Shown piece after piece: positions 53,896 to 61,793 of a stretch of 64,000 nt of DNA. The notes under the pieces were generated by a model. The model saw only the letters and a list, made by a program, of their open reading frames with translations. It was not told the origin of the DNA and ran no database searches. The stretch spans positions 248,001 through 312,000 of the forward strand of contig NZ_AQQS01000001.1 of assembly GCF_002088275.1 (NCBI RefSeq). Reading direction: 5' to 3'. The number at the start of each line of letters is the position of its first letter. Position 1 is the stretch's first letter. A program made the position numbers and the translations under genes. The DNA is from Aurantimonas sp. 22II-16-19i. GTDB lineage: Bacteria > Pseudomonadota > Alphaproteobacteria > Rhizobiales > Rhizobiaceae.

Positions 53896-54222
53896 ATGGC
53901 CACCCTGCCCCCTCGTCCCGCCGCGAAGGCCAGCCGCCTCGCGAGGCTGCGCCGGGACACCGCATCGAACGTTGGCGCCGGCCTTTCGATCTTCCTCACG
54001 GCGCTCGTCGCCCTGGCGATCTTCCGCTCCGCCGATCTCGTCAGCGTCACCTACGACCTGCCGCCGGGCGAGACCAGCGAAGCCGTGATCGCGGCGGCAG
54101 AGGCGTGGAACGGCTGGATGGAAGCGATCGGTGCGGCCGGTGTCAGCCAGCGCGCCACCGAGATCGTCGAGGCCTTCGCCAGCGGCGAGCTGTTCCTGCC
54201 TCGGGAGCCGGAAGGGTCCTGA
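53896..54222 (+). CDS. small single-pass membrane protein linked to the MBOAT gene
   Basis: 108 residues with one transmembrane helix at about 25-44 (NVGAGLSIFLTALVALAIFRSADLVSV), a positively charged N-terminus and a short helical periplasmic part (EAVIAAAEAWNGWMEAIGAAGVSQRATEIVEAF). I do not recognise the family. Starts 12 bases after the MBOAT stop with GGGAGCACCC upstream, so it is almost certainly cotranscribed. Possibly an accessory subunit of the O-acetylation machinery. Confidence 0.7.
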   Translation: MATLPPRPAAKASRLARLRRDTASNVGAGLSIFLTALVALAIFRSADLVSVTYDLPPGETSEAVIAAAEAWNGWMEAIGAAGVSQRATEIVEAFASGELFLPREPEGS

Positions 54223-54351
54223 CGACGCCGGCAGCGGCCGGCGACGACACGGAACGAGAGGCGGAGGACGGGGCGCGGATACCACGTGGCGCCGACGAAT
54301 GAGCACGGCCCGCCATTCCGCCCGTCCCGCCGTTCTCGCATCCGTACGCAC

Positions 54352-54380
54352 AAAAAAAGCCGCGCACGATGGCGCGGCTT
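54352..54380 (-). terminator. rho-independent terminator of rpsD
   Basis: A perfect 9-bp stem (54357-54365 with 54372-54380, loop of 6) begins about 25 bases after the rpsD stop on the minus strand. It runs into a T-run (the aaaaaaa at 54352-54358 read on the other strand). Confidence 0.92.
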
Positions 54381-54404
54381 CGATTTTCGGCAATTCTGGC
54401 TGGA

Positions 54405-55022
54405 TCAGCGCGAGTAGAACTCGACCACCAGGTTCGGTTCCATCTGGACGGCATAGGGCACGTCGTGGAGGCCGGGAACCCGCGTGAAGGTCGCGACCAT
54501 CTTGTGGTGGTCGGCGTCGATGTAGTCCGGCACGTCGCGCTCGGCGAGCTGGGTCGCCTCGATGACGGCGACGTTCTGCTTGGACTTCTCGCGAACCTCG
54601 ATCACGTCGCCGGGCTTGCAGACGTAGGACTGGATGTTGGTCCGGACGCCGTTGACGTTGACATGGCCGTGATTGACGAACTGGCGCGCGGCGAACACCG
54701 TCGCCACGAATTTGGCGCGGTAGACGATGGCGTCGAGCCGGCTCTCGAGCAGGCCGATCAGGTTCTCCGAGGTGTCGCCCTTGCGGCGCGCGGCCTCGTC
54801 GTAGATCTTGCGGAACTGCTTCTCGCGGATGTCGCCGTAATAGCCCTTCAGCTTCTGCTTGGCGCGCAGCTGCACGCCGAAGTCGCTGACCTTGCCCTTG
54901 CGGCGCTGGCCGTGCTGGCCGGGGCCGTACTGGCGGCGGTTCACCGGGGACTTCGGGCGTCCCCAGATGTTCTCGCCCATGCGGCGATCGATCTTGTACT
55001 TCGCGGATGTGCGCTTGGTCAT
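54405..55022 (-). CDS. rpsD: 30S ribosomal protein S4
   Basis: Primary 16S rRNA-binding protein of the small subunit, 205 residues, the normal alphaproteobacterial length. Opening [41 protein letters not shown], then [32 protein letters not shown]. The S4 RNA-binding domain reads [59 protein letters not shown], followed by the C-terminal [17 protein letters not shown]. Monocistronic here with its own terminator, as is common in Hyphomicrobiales, rather than in the alpha operon. Confidence 0.98.
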   Translation of the reverse strand: MTKRTSAKYKIDRRMGENIWGRPKSPVNRRQYGPGQHGQRRKGKVSDFGVQLRAKQKLKGYYGDIREKQFRKIYDEAARRKGDTSENLIGLLESRLDAIVYRAKFVATVFAARQFVNHGHVNVNGVRTNIQSYVCKPGDVIEVREKSKQNVAVIEATQLAERDVPDYIDADHHKMVATFTRVPGLHDVPYAVQMEPNLVVEFYSR

Positions 55023-55386
55023 CGCATTTCCTTTTGGTGAAACAACAAGGCCCGCGGTCGCCCACGGGCCGGTCCAGGAAACGCGCCCTCCTCTACCCCT
55101 CTTCAGGGACTGACAGAGCGGCGTGGGCACAAACCGACGCCACTCACGGGACACGTTGAAAACCGGCAGAAGCAGGGCTTCAGCCGGTTGCAGGGGTTGT
55201 TAGACCGTGTGCGAGGGGCCTGTCAACTCCGCCGCGGCCGCAAGCCGGGGAAAAGCGGCCGGGATCTCTCCGGCAGTCGCCCTCCTTGCCGGCAGCCGAA
55301 TCGAAAGCATGTCGGTCGGAGTTGCCCGAGCCCGCCTTCACACCGATGGGGTCGGGACGATTGCGACTGCCATGGAGAACAGCCTG
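55023..55386. other. intergenic region upstream of rpsD
   Basis: 364 bases between divergent rpsD and the small gene at 55387. The likely rpsD leader contains an inverted repeat ggcccg (55049-55054) / cgggcc (55065-55070), about 27 bases before the start. It could be a regulatory hairpin, but no S4-binding structure was recognised. No other gene seen. Confidence 0.5.
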
Positions 55387-55632
55387 ATGGCCCAGATCAC
55401 CTACCACATCGTCGAGCATGACGGCGGCTTCGCCTACAAGCTGGACGACGTCTTCTCGGAGACCTTCGGCACCCACGACGAGGCCTTCCTCGCCGCCCGG
55501 GCCGCGGCGATGCGCCAGCAACGCCCCGGCGAGGCGGCCGGCATCGTCTGGGAGGATGCGGCCGGCAAGTGGCACGCCGAGGTCTCGTCGGGATCCGACA
55601 GGCCGCAGACGGCCGTCCAGGACGATACCTGA
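55387..55632 (+). CDS. small hypothetical protein (DUF2188-like)
   Basis: 81 residues: MAQITYHIVEHDGGFAYKLDDVFSETFGTHDEAFLAARAAAMRQQRP, then a less conserved tail. The pattern of a YH(I/V)V...GGFAYK strand pair and an H/T-x-E-A-x-x-A-A-R-x-A-A helix resembles the DUF2188 family, whose function is unknown. ATG 55387 chosen because GGAG lies nine bases upstream; the in-frame ATG at 55372 has no such site. Confidence 0.65.
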   Translation: MAQITYHIVEHDGGFAYKLDDVFSETFGTHDEAFLAARAAAMRQQRPGEAAGIVWEDAAGKWHAEVSSGSDRPQTAVQDDT

Positions 55633-55883
55633 GAGCACAGGCATGCCCGTGACGCGCGCTGTGCGTCGCGGGCCCATGTCGTGACCGCAGGAAGAGTGTG
55701 CGCCGGCTCGCCCGGCACGCCGCGTCGACCCGGCTGCGGCGCCGCTTCCGCGGACAGCAGCGATCCGCCGGCCGGAATCCGCACGCGGCAAAGCGCGACG
55801 CCCGCCGAGGCCGGCAGCCATCCGCTTGATTCGTCTGGCCCGATTGTTCTTCATGATCCTGGATTCTCCCAGGAGAACAAGGC

Positions 55884-55968
55884 TGGTGCGGTCGAGAAGA
55901 CTCGAACTTCCACGGGTTGCCCCACAGCGACCTCAACGCTGCGCGTCTACCAATTCCGCCACGACCGC
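55884..55968 (-). tRNA. tRNA-Leu (anticodon GAG)
   Basis: Class II tRNA, 85 bases including an encoded CCA (complement at 55884-55886). Acceptor arms GCGGTCG (from 55968) and CGACCGC pair fully. The D-arm region reads TGGCGGAATTGGTAGAC, the anticodon stem CAGCG/CGCTG encloses TTGAGGT giving GAG, a long variable arm follows, and the T-loop is GTTCGAGTC. It decodes CUC/CUU leucine codons. Confidence 0.97.
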
Positions 55969-56097
55969 ACGCCGTGTCACCGCGGCTGTTCGCCATCGGT
56001 GGCGGGCGTGTAACAAGACTTGCCGGGCCGCACAAGGCTTATCTTTTCCGCCGCTGTGGAAATCGCATGAAGGTCGGCTCAGTGGGCGGCGTGCCGG

Positions 56098-56132
56098 AGC
56101 CATTCCCGTTTCGGACAGGAACGGGAATGGCT
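56098..56132 (+). promoter_or_regulatory. 13-bp perfect hairpin abutting the lipB start
   Basis: Segment 56098-56110 (agccattcccgtt) is exactly complementary to 56120-56132, with a 9-base loop. The right arm ends two bases before the ATG at 56135 and includes the only purine-rich stretch that could bind the ribosome (gggaatgg), so folding would hide the initiation site. No known riboswitch or protein site was recognised. Confidence 0.55.
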
Positions 56133-56134
56133 AT

Positions 56135-56884
56135 ATGCCGGGGATGGAACCCCGCGCCCCGATCCCGTCCGCGCCGCGCCTGTCGGCGGCAACCGACCGA
56201 TTCTTCGCCCTTGCCGGCTCACCGCCGGTCGAGTGGCTCGTGATGGACGGCCTGACATCCTATCAAGACGCGCTCGAGGCGATGGAGACGCGCGTTGCCG
56301 CCATTGCCGACGGCCGTGCCCGCGAAGCGGTGATGCTGGTCGAACACCCGCCGCTCTACACGGCCGGAACCGGCGCCAGCGACGGCGACCTCCTCGACCG
56401 GCGATTCCCGGTGTTTTCGGCCGGCCGCGGCGGCCAGTACACCTATCACGGCCCCGGCCAGCGGGTGGCCTACGTGCTCCTCGACCTGAAGCGCCGGCGC
56501 CAGGACGTGCGCGCCTTCGTCGCCGCGCTGGAAGCCTGGATCATCGCCACCCTCACCGAGTTCCACATCGTCGGCGAGCGGCGGGAGGACCGGGTCGGTG
56601 TCTGGGTGCGGCGGCCGGAGCGCCCGCTGGCGCCGGACGGCGCCGTCGCGGAGGACAAGATTGCGGCGATCGGCATCCGGGTGCGCCGGTGGGTCACCTT
56701 CCACGGCATCTCGCTCAACGTCGATCCCGACCTCGACCATTTCTCCGGGATCATACCCTGCGGTATCCGGGGCCACGGCGTCACCAGCCTCGCCGACCTC
56801 GGCACGCTGGTCTCGATGCCGGAGGTCGATTCGCTCCTGCGAAGCAATTTCGAGGCGATCTTCGGGATGACGTCCCGGGACTGA
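56135..56884 (+). CDS. lipB: lipoyl(octanoyl) transferase
   Basis: Transfers octanoyl groups from acyl carrier protein to lipoyl domains of 2-oxoacid dehydrogenases; cytoplasmic, 249 residues. Family motifs: [46 protein letters not shown], catalytic Lys175 in [24 protein letters not shown], and catalytic Cys209 in [15 protein letters not shown]. The start could be ATG 56135 or ATG 56144; the former is used because GGGAATGG precedes it. The open frame back to 55826 crosses the tRNA and is rejected. Confidence 0.96.
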   Translation: MPGMEPRAPIPSAPRLSAATDRFFALAGSPPVEWLVMDGLTSYQDALEAMETRVAAIADGRAREAVMLVEHPPLYTAGTGASDGDLLDRRFPVFSAGRGGQYTYHGPGQRVAYVLLDLKRRRQDVRAFVAALEAWIIATLTEFHIVGERREDRVGVWVRRPERPLAPDGAVAEDKIAAIGIRVRRWVTFHGISLNVDPDLDHFSGIIPCGIRGHGVTSLADLGTLVSMPEVDSLLRSNFEAIFGMTSRD

Positions 56885-56981
56885 CCATGCGGACGCGACG
56901 GTCCCGCCAGGTTGCGGGCGGTCGGGCTGAGCTGCGGCCCGGTCCGGGCGGCTCCGGGCGGATCCGAATCGCCGCCGGCCG

Positions 56982-57260
56982 TCACTCCGAGCGGCGGATC
57001 TCGAAGTCGCCGCCGTAGCTTTCCACCTCTCGAAGGATCGCGACGTCCTTCACGCTGCTGCAGGCCGGGCCCTGCCTCGCCGCCTCGAGCATCGCATCGA
57101 CCGCCGCCTCGTCGCCGCTGAACACCGCCTCGACCGCTCCGGCCCGCGTGTTGCGGACCCAGCCGGACAGGCCGAGGCGGCGGGCCTCCTCGTCGCACCA
57201 GGCGCGGTAGCCGACGCCCTGGACGCGGCCGGTGATCTCGACGTGAACGCTCTTGCTCAT
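56982..57260 (-). CDS. acyP: acylphosphatase
   Basis: Small hydrolase of carboxyl-phosphate bonds, 92 residues, normal size. The active-site motif is VHVEITGRVQGVGYRAWCDEEARRLGLSGWVRNTRAGAVEAVFSGDEAAVDAML, with catalytic Arg in GVGYR and Asn in WVRNT. The C-terminal strand is GDFEIRRSE. Start at 57260 (MSKSVHVEI). Convergent with lipB, separated by 97 bases. Confidence 0.95.
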   Translation of the reverse strand: MSKSVHVEITGRVQGVGYRAWCDEEARRLGLSGWVRNTRAGAVEAVFSGDEAAVDAMLEAARQGPACSSVKDVAILREVESYGGDFEIRRSE

Positions 57261-57337
57261 GATGCCCCTTGCTCGTTCCATGGTTTCGCGACCGCACGGG
57301 GATACTAGCGCTGGCGGTGTGGCGGGCGAATCCGCGA

Positions 57338-58297
57338 TCAATGCGGCGGCGGCACCCGGCCCGGCGCCGCCCCGGGCGCCGACTGGCGCTCGCGCCAGAC
57401 CACGAAGAGCCCGGAGCCGACGATGATCGCCATGCCGATCCACTTGGCGAGATCCGGCAGGTCGCCGAAGAACAGGTAGCCGAAGCCGATCGCCGTCAGC
57501 ATCTCGACATAGCCGAGTGGCGCCAGCACCGAGGCCGGCGCCAGCCGGTAGGCGAGGATGAACAGGAGGTGCCCGACGGTTCCGACGAGCCCCGCCATCG
57601 CCAGCAGCCACCAGGCCGTCGCCGACTGCGGCCAGGCGAAGCTGAGCTCGTCGATGCCGCTGCCCTGCGCCGCCGCCAGTGCGGCGGCCAGCGCCAGCCC
57701 GCCGACGAGCCCGGCATAGACCATCATCGCCAGCGGACTGGTGCCCCGCGACACCTTCCGGCTGAGGATCAGGTAGAGCGCGACGGCGAAGGCTGCCGTC
57801 AGCGGCAGCAGCGCGGCGAGACCGAAGACCGCGTAGCTCGGCCGGATGATGATCATCGCTCCCAGAAAGCCGACGGCGACCGCCACGATCCGCCGCCAGC
57901 CGATCGTCTCCTTCAGGAACAGCGCCGAGAGCAGCGTGACGATGAGCGGCTCGACCAGGAACACCGCCGTGGCGTCGGCGAGCGGCATCAGGCGGAGCGC
58001 CCCGAAGAAGCTCAGGGTCCCGACGGCGAGCAGCAGCCCGCGCAGGACGTTGAGCCAGGGCCGCGTCGTCTTCAGCCCCATGATCCCCTCGGTCATGAGG
58101 ACGATCGGCAATGTCAGCGCCGCCTGGATCAAGAGGCGCCCCATGCCCACCTCGCCCGGCGACATCGCGTGGGTGGTCACCAACATCTTGCCGAACACGT
58201 CGAGAAGCGGAATGAAGGCGGCGGCGGCGATCATGATCGCCATGCCCTTCAGCGTCTCGGCGGGCGTATTGTCGTAGGATTGTGTCATCTCGGCCAT
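57338..58297 (-). CDS. EamA/DMT family transporter
   Basis: Drug/metabolite exporter family membrane protein, 319 residues, about ten helices in two EamA repeats. The first spans residues 17-145 (MAIMIAAAAFIPLLDVFGKMLVTT to VAVAVGFLGAMIIIRP), the second about 165-298 (ending MAIIVGSGLFVVWRE). ALRLMPLADATAVFLVEPLIVTLLSALFLKE is a typical EamA segment. Substrate unknown. Start at 58297 or 58288 (MTQSYD). Confidence 0.88.
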   Translation of the reverse strand: MAEMTQSYDNTPAETLKGMAIMIAAAAFIPLLDVFGKMLVTTHAMSPGEVGMGRLLIQAALTLPIVLMTEGIMGLKTTRPWLNVLRGLLLAVGTLSFFGALRLMPLADATAVFLVEPLIVTLLSALFLKETIGWRRIVAVAVGFLGAMIIIRPSYAVFGLAALLPLTAAFAVALYLILSRKVSRGTSPLAMMVYAGLVGGLALAAALAAAQGSGIDELSFAWPQSATAWWLLAMAGLVGTVGHLLFILAYRLAPASVLAPLGYVEMLTAIGFGYLFFGDLPDLAKWIGMAIIVGSGLFVVWRERQSAPGAAPGRVPPPH

Positions 58298-58374
58298 GGG
58301 GCTTCATGACATGCCGCGCCGAGCCCCGCCACCACTGGTGCGGCGGGCCAGCGAACGAACATAGAGAGAGAGCC

Positions 58375-58821
58375 ATGACCACCGTCTATGTCGACGCGGA
58401 TGCCTGCCCGGTGAAGGACGAGGCGATCGAGGTGGCGATGCGCCGGGGCGCCGACGCCGTGCTCGTCTCCAATGGCGGCATGCGGCCGTCGCGGTTTCCC
58501 GACGCGCGAATCGTCGTCGTGCCGGAAGGGGCGGACGCCGCCGACGACTGGATCGTCGACAATTGCGGCGAGGCGGACGTCGTCGTCACCGCCGACATTC
58601 CCCTCGCCGCCCGCGCGCTGGAGGCGGGCGCCGCGGTGCTCGGGCCGACCGGCCGCGAGTTCACGGCCGAGACCATCGGGACGGCCCTGTCCATGCGCGC
58701 CTTCAAGCAGCATCTGAGGGAAACCGGCGAATCGAAGGGCTACAATGCCAGCTTCACGGCGGCGGACCGCTCGCGCTTCCTGCAGGCCCTCGACCGCATG
58801 CTGGCGCGGATCAGCCGCTGA
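58375..58821 (+). CDS. YaiI/YqxD family protein (UPF0178, DUF188)
   Basis: 148 residues. The family signature VYVDADACPVKDEAIEVAMRRG opens the protein and DWIVDNCGEADVVVTADIPLAARALEAGAAVLGPTGREFT follows; both contain the conserved Asp residues of a PIN-like fold. Function is not established; a nuclease role is inferred by others from fold. Divergent from the EamA gene with a 77-base gap; AGAGAGAG precedes the start. Confidence 0.92.
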   Translation: MTTVYVDADACPVKDEAIEVAMRRGADAVLVSNGGMRPSRFPDARIVVVPEGADAADDWIVDNCGEADVVVTADIPLAARALEAGAAVLGPTGREFTAETIGTALSMRAFKQHLRETGESKGYNASFTAADRSRFLQALDRMLARISR

Positions 58822-58949
58822 CGAACCGTTCGGGCGCCTGATCACGATCGGGCGAGGCGGTTGAAACGTTGCGGCGCCCGCGGCGAAGTGTTGCTCGACG
58901 TCGCAGCTCCCGCCTCCCCGGGGCGCGAGATCGCAAACGGAGCATCCCC

Positions 58950-59849
58950 ATGGCGGCGACCAAGGTCGATCTTGCAGAAGAGCCGGAAGAGGCAGTCGCG
59001 AAAGGCCCGTCCGCGGCCAGCGCCGCCGCCCGGCCCGAGGACCACGACGCGGGCAGGTCCCTCGTCTATCGCCAGAGGCTCGCCACGCGGCTCACCCACT
59101 GGATCTGGGCCGTCTGCCTGTTCTTCATGCTGTTGTCCGGCCTGCAGATCTTCATGGCGCGGCCCGATCTCTACATCGGCCAGCAGTCCGGCTTCGGCTT
59201 CGACAACACCATCCTGTCGATCGGCGCCCGCCAGGTCGGCGGCGAGGCGCGCGGCGTGACGACGGTCTTCGGCCACGCCTTCGACACGACCGGCTGGCTC
59301 GGCCTCGTGCCGCAGGGCGGCCAGATGGCGGCCAAGACCTTCCCCGGCTGGCTGACCATTCCCGGCTACCGGGACCTTGCCACCGGCCGCGTCGTCCACT
59401 TCTTCTTCGCCTGGGTGCTCGTCGCAACGCTTTTCGTCTGGCTGTTCGCCAGCCTGCTCAACGGCCATCTGCGCGAACTCGTCCCGACGCTCCGCGACCT
59501 GAAGCGACTGCCCCGCGACGCCGCCGACCATCTGCGCCTGCGCTTCCATCATGGCCGCAGCTACAACGTCCTGCAGAAGCTCTCCTATGCGTTTGTCCTG
59601 TTCATCGCCCTGCCGCTGATCGTCCTCACCGGCCTCACCATGTCGCCGGGGGTCGTGGCGGACCTGCCGTTCCTGCTCGACCTATTCGGCGGCCGGCAGA
59701 CGGCGCGCACCATCCACTTCGGGCTCATGCTGGCGCTCGTCCTGTTCTTCCTCGTCCATGTCCTGATGGTGGTCCTCGCCGGGCCGTTCAACGAACTGCG
59801 CTCGATGATCACCGGCTGGTACCGCACCCAACCGGAGAAGCGCCGATGA
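58950..59849 (+). CDS. cytochrome b561/b6 domain membrane protein
   Basis: Di-haem cytochrome b-type membrane protein, 299 residues. Four helices with likely haem His residues are visible: RLTHWIWAVCLFFMLLSGLQIF, GRVVHFFFAWVLVATLFVWLFASLLNGH, YNVLQKLSYAFVLFIALPLIVLTGLTMS and ARTIHFGLMLALVLFFLVHVLMVVLAGP. A soluble segment of about 70 residues separates helices 1 and 2. The stop overlaps the next gene by 4 bases, so it is the likely electron partner (quinone side) of the Mo-enzyme encoded there. The N-terminal 40 residues are cytoplasmic and unconserved. Confidence 0.88.
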   Translation: MAATKVDLAEEPEEAVAKGPSAASAAARPEDHDAGRSLVYRQRLATRLTHWIWAVCLFFMLLSGLQIFMARPDLYIGQQSGFGFDNTILSIGARQVGGEARGVTTVFGHAFDTTGWLGLVPQGGQMAAKTFPGWLTIPGYRDLATGRVVHFFFAWVLVATLFVWLFASLLNGHLRELVPTLRDLKRLPRDAADHLRLRFHHGRSYNVLQKLSYAFVLFIALPLIVLTGLTMSPGVVADLPFLLDLFGGRQTARTIHFGLMLALVLFFLVHVLMVVLAGPFNELRSMITGWYRTQPEKRR

Positions 59850-60628
59850 CCCGCCTCACCCTCTCGCGCCGGCGGTTCCTCACCGGCGCCACCGTCGCCG
59901 CGACGGCGCCGCTCGCCGGCTGCTTCGATTCCCTCGGCGATCGCCAGTCGGCGGTCCGGGGCGTCCTCGAGACCGCCAATTCCCTCACCTACCGCGTCCA
60001 GCGCATGCTGCTCTCCAGCGACGACCTCGCAAGGGAATATGCCGAGAGCGAGATCCGCCAGCCGCAGCGCCCGAACGGCACCACCAACCCCCGCGACGCC
60101 GGCTACCTGCAGCTGGCGGCCGACGACTTCCGCGCCTTTCGCCTGACGATCGGCGGCCTCGTCGAGACCCCGCGGGAGTTCGGCCTCGACGAGCTCCGCG
60201 CCATGCCGTCCAGAACGCAGATCACCCGCCACGACTGCGTCGAGGGCTGGAGCTGCATCGCCAAATGGACGGGCGTGCCGCTCGCCATGGTCCTCGATCA
60301 GGCCGGGGTCCGGCCCGACGCCCGCTTCGTCGTCTTCGAATGCTTCGATACGATGGAGAACGGTTTGGCCGGCCCGATCCGCTACTACGAATCGATCGAC
60401 CTCCAAGACGCCCGGCACCCCCAGACGATCCTCGCCTATGGCCTGAACGGGCAAGCCCTGCCGGTTGCCAACGGAGCGCCGCTGCGTGTCAGGATCGAGC
60501 GGCAGTTGGGATACAAAATGGCAAAATATATCCGGTCGATTACTGTAGCCAGCCACCTTACCACCTTTGGCGAGGGAAATGGCGGATACTGGGAAGACCG
60601 CGGATACGAGTGGTTCGCGGGAATCTGA
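59846..60628 (+). CDS. molybdopterin-dependent oxidoreductase (sulfite oxidase fold), Tat-exported lipoprotein
   Basis: 260 residues. The N-terminus LSRRRFLTGATVAATAPLAGC has a twin-arginine motif and an overlapping lipobox (Cys26), predicting Tat export and membrane anchoring. The molybdenum-binding core is DFRAFRLTIGGLVETPREFGLDELRAMPSRTQITRHDCVEGWSCIAKWTGVPL with Cys131 as the probable Mo ligand; YYESIDLQDARHPQTILAYGLNGQALPVANGAPLRVRIERQLGYKMAKYI matches the MsrP/sulfite oxidase fold. Translationally coupled to the b-type cytochrome. Substrate unknown; a periplasmic reductase such as protein methionine sulfoxide repair is one option. Confidence 0.88.
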   Translation: MTRLTLSRRRFLTGATVAATAPLAGCFDSLGDRQSAVRGVLETANSLTYRVQRMLLSSDDLAREYAESEIRQPQRPNGTTNPRDAGYLQLAADDFRAFRLTIGGLVETPREFGLDELRAMPSRTQITRHDCVEGWSCIAKWTGVPLAMVLDQAGVRPDARFVVFECFDTMENGLAGPIRYYESIDLQDARHPQTILAYGLNGQALPVANGAPLRVRIERQLGYKMAKYIRSITVASHLTTFGEGNGGYWEDRGYEWFAGI

Positions 60629-60690
60629 CCGTGCGTTCGCCGCTTTTCATCGCGGCACATTGCTGGTCAAATGGAATTTGAACATTGGGT

Positions 60691-60705
60691 TAAGTATTTT
60701 TTATG
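60691..60705 (+). promoter_or_regulatory. possible CtrA-like half-conserved site upstream of the GGDEF gene
   Basis: TTAA (60691-60694), seven bases, TTAT (60702-60705), one base off the TTAA-N7-TTAA pattern of the alphaproteobacterial cell-cycle regulator CtrA. It is 45 bases before the PAS-GGDEF start in a short AT-rich patch. Chance occurrence is not excluded. Confidence 0.25.
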
Positions 60706-60750
60706 GAACGTCTGCTTTGCTGATCGGAACGAAATGGGAGATCGTTTCGG

Positions 60751-61722
60751 ATGAAGGCGACGAAACAGCACCGGGACTTCGCAATCCGTCTCATGGAGCA
60801 TCTGGTCGTGCCGACCTTCGTCCTCGACGAAACCGGGCACGTCCTGATCTGGAACCGATCCTGCGAGCGGCTGACCGGGATCGAAGCCCGCGACGTCATC
60901 GGCACCAGGGACCACTGGAAGGGCTTCTACACCGAACAGCGCGCCTGCCTGGCGGATCTGGTGATCCGCAACGCCGCCGAAGAGATCGGCGACCTCTACA
61001 TGGTCGACTGCTCGACCGAGCCCGATCGCGGGATCTATTCCGCGGAGAACTGGTGCCATCTGCCGACCGCCGGCGGCCTGCGCTACCTCGCCATCGACGC
61101 CGGGCCGATCCATGACGAGGCAGGCCGACTGATCGCGGTGGTCGAGACGCTGCGCGACATCACCGTCCAGAAGGAGGCCCAGGACAAGCTGGAGGTCCTC
61201 GCAAGGCAGGATTCCCTGACGGGAATTCCCAATCGCCGGCTGTTCGACGAATACCTCGTCGGCGAATGGCGGATCGCCACGGCGACCGACCGGCACCTCG
61301 CCTTGCTGATGATCGATATCGATCACTTCAAGGCCTATAACGACACCCTCGGGCATCTGGCCGGCGACGTCTGCCTCCAGCAGATCGCGAGGATCGTCTC
61401 CAACGAGACCCGCCGCGACTGCGACGTCTGCGCCCGTTACGGCGGCGAGGAATTCGCGGTGATACTGCCGCGAACTGACCTTGCGGGCGCGCTCGTCGTC
61501 GCCCGCCGCATCACCAAGGCGGTCGCGAAAGCGAAGATCCGCAATCCGGGAGTGGGCAAGGGCGCCAATCTGACGCTCAGCATCGGCGTCGCCTCCTATG
61601 ACAAGCAATGCCGGCCGGAGACCCCCATCGAGCTCCTGGCAGCCGCCGACGCCGCGCTCTATGCGGCGAAGGACGGCGGGCGGGCCCGCGTCCACGCCTG
61701 GCGGGAGAAGCTGGCGGCGTAG
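60751..61722 (+). CDS. PAS-GGDEF diguanylate cyclase
   Basis: Cytoplasmic c-di-GMP synthase, 323 residues. The PAS domain covers about residues 15-140 (PTFVLDETGHVLIWNRSCERLTGIEARDVIGTRDHWKGFY and AGRLIAVVETLRDITVQKEAQDKLEVLARQDSLTGIPNRRLFDEYL). The GGDEF domain follows with ALLMIDIDHFKAYNDTLGHLAGD. The active site reads GGEEF, which is catalytically competent. An inhibitory RxxD site (RDCD) sits five residues before it, so product feedback is likely. No membrane helix; the signal is probably intracellular. Confidence 0.94.
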   Translation: MKATKQHRDFAIRLMEHLVVPTFVLDETGHVLIWNRSCERLTGIEARDVIGTRDHWKGFYTEQRACLADLVIRNAAEEIGDLYMVDCSTEPDRGIYSAENWCHLPTAGGLRYLAIDAGPIHDEAGRLIAVVETLRDITVQKEAQDKLEVLARQDSLTGIPNRRLFDEYLVGEWRIATATDRHLALLMIDIDHFKAYNDTLGHLAGDVCLQQIARIVSNETRRDCDVCARYGGEEFAVILPRTDLAGALVVARRITKAVAKAKIRNPGVGKGANLTLSIGVASYDKQCRPETPIELLAAADAALYAAKDGGRARVHAWREKLAA

Positions 61723-61759
61723 CGCGCAAAGCCTGACGCCTGCCTCCCCTTGCAAGGTC

Positions 61760-61793
61760 AGGCGAGGCTCCGCGTCTTTCGCCGCCCTCGCCT
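61760..61793. terminator. inverted repeat between convergent GGDEF and lipoprotein genes
   Basis: aggcgagg (61760-61767) pairs with cctcgcct (61786-61793) over an 18-base loop, touching the lipoprotein stop codon. A weak bidirectional terminator candidate; no T-run. Confidence 0.3.

Noticed and set aside
55850-55882. Terminator for tRNA-Leu at the ttctcc/ggagaa palindrome
   Set aside because: The arms leave only a 2-base centre, so the stem would be short, and no T-run follows on the minus strand.
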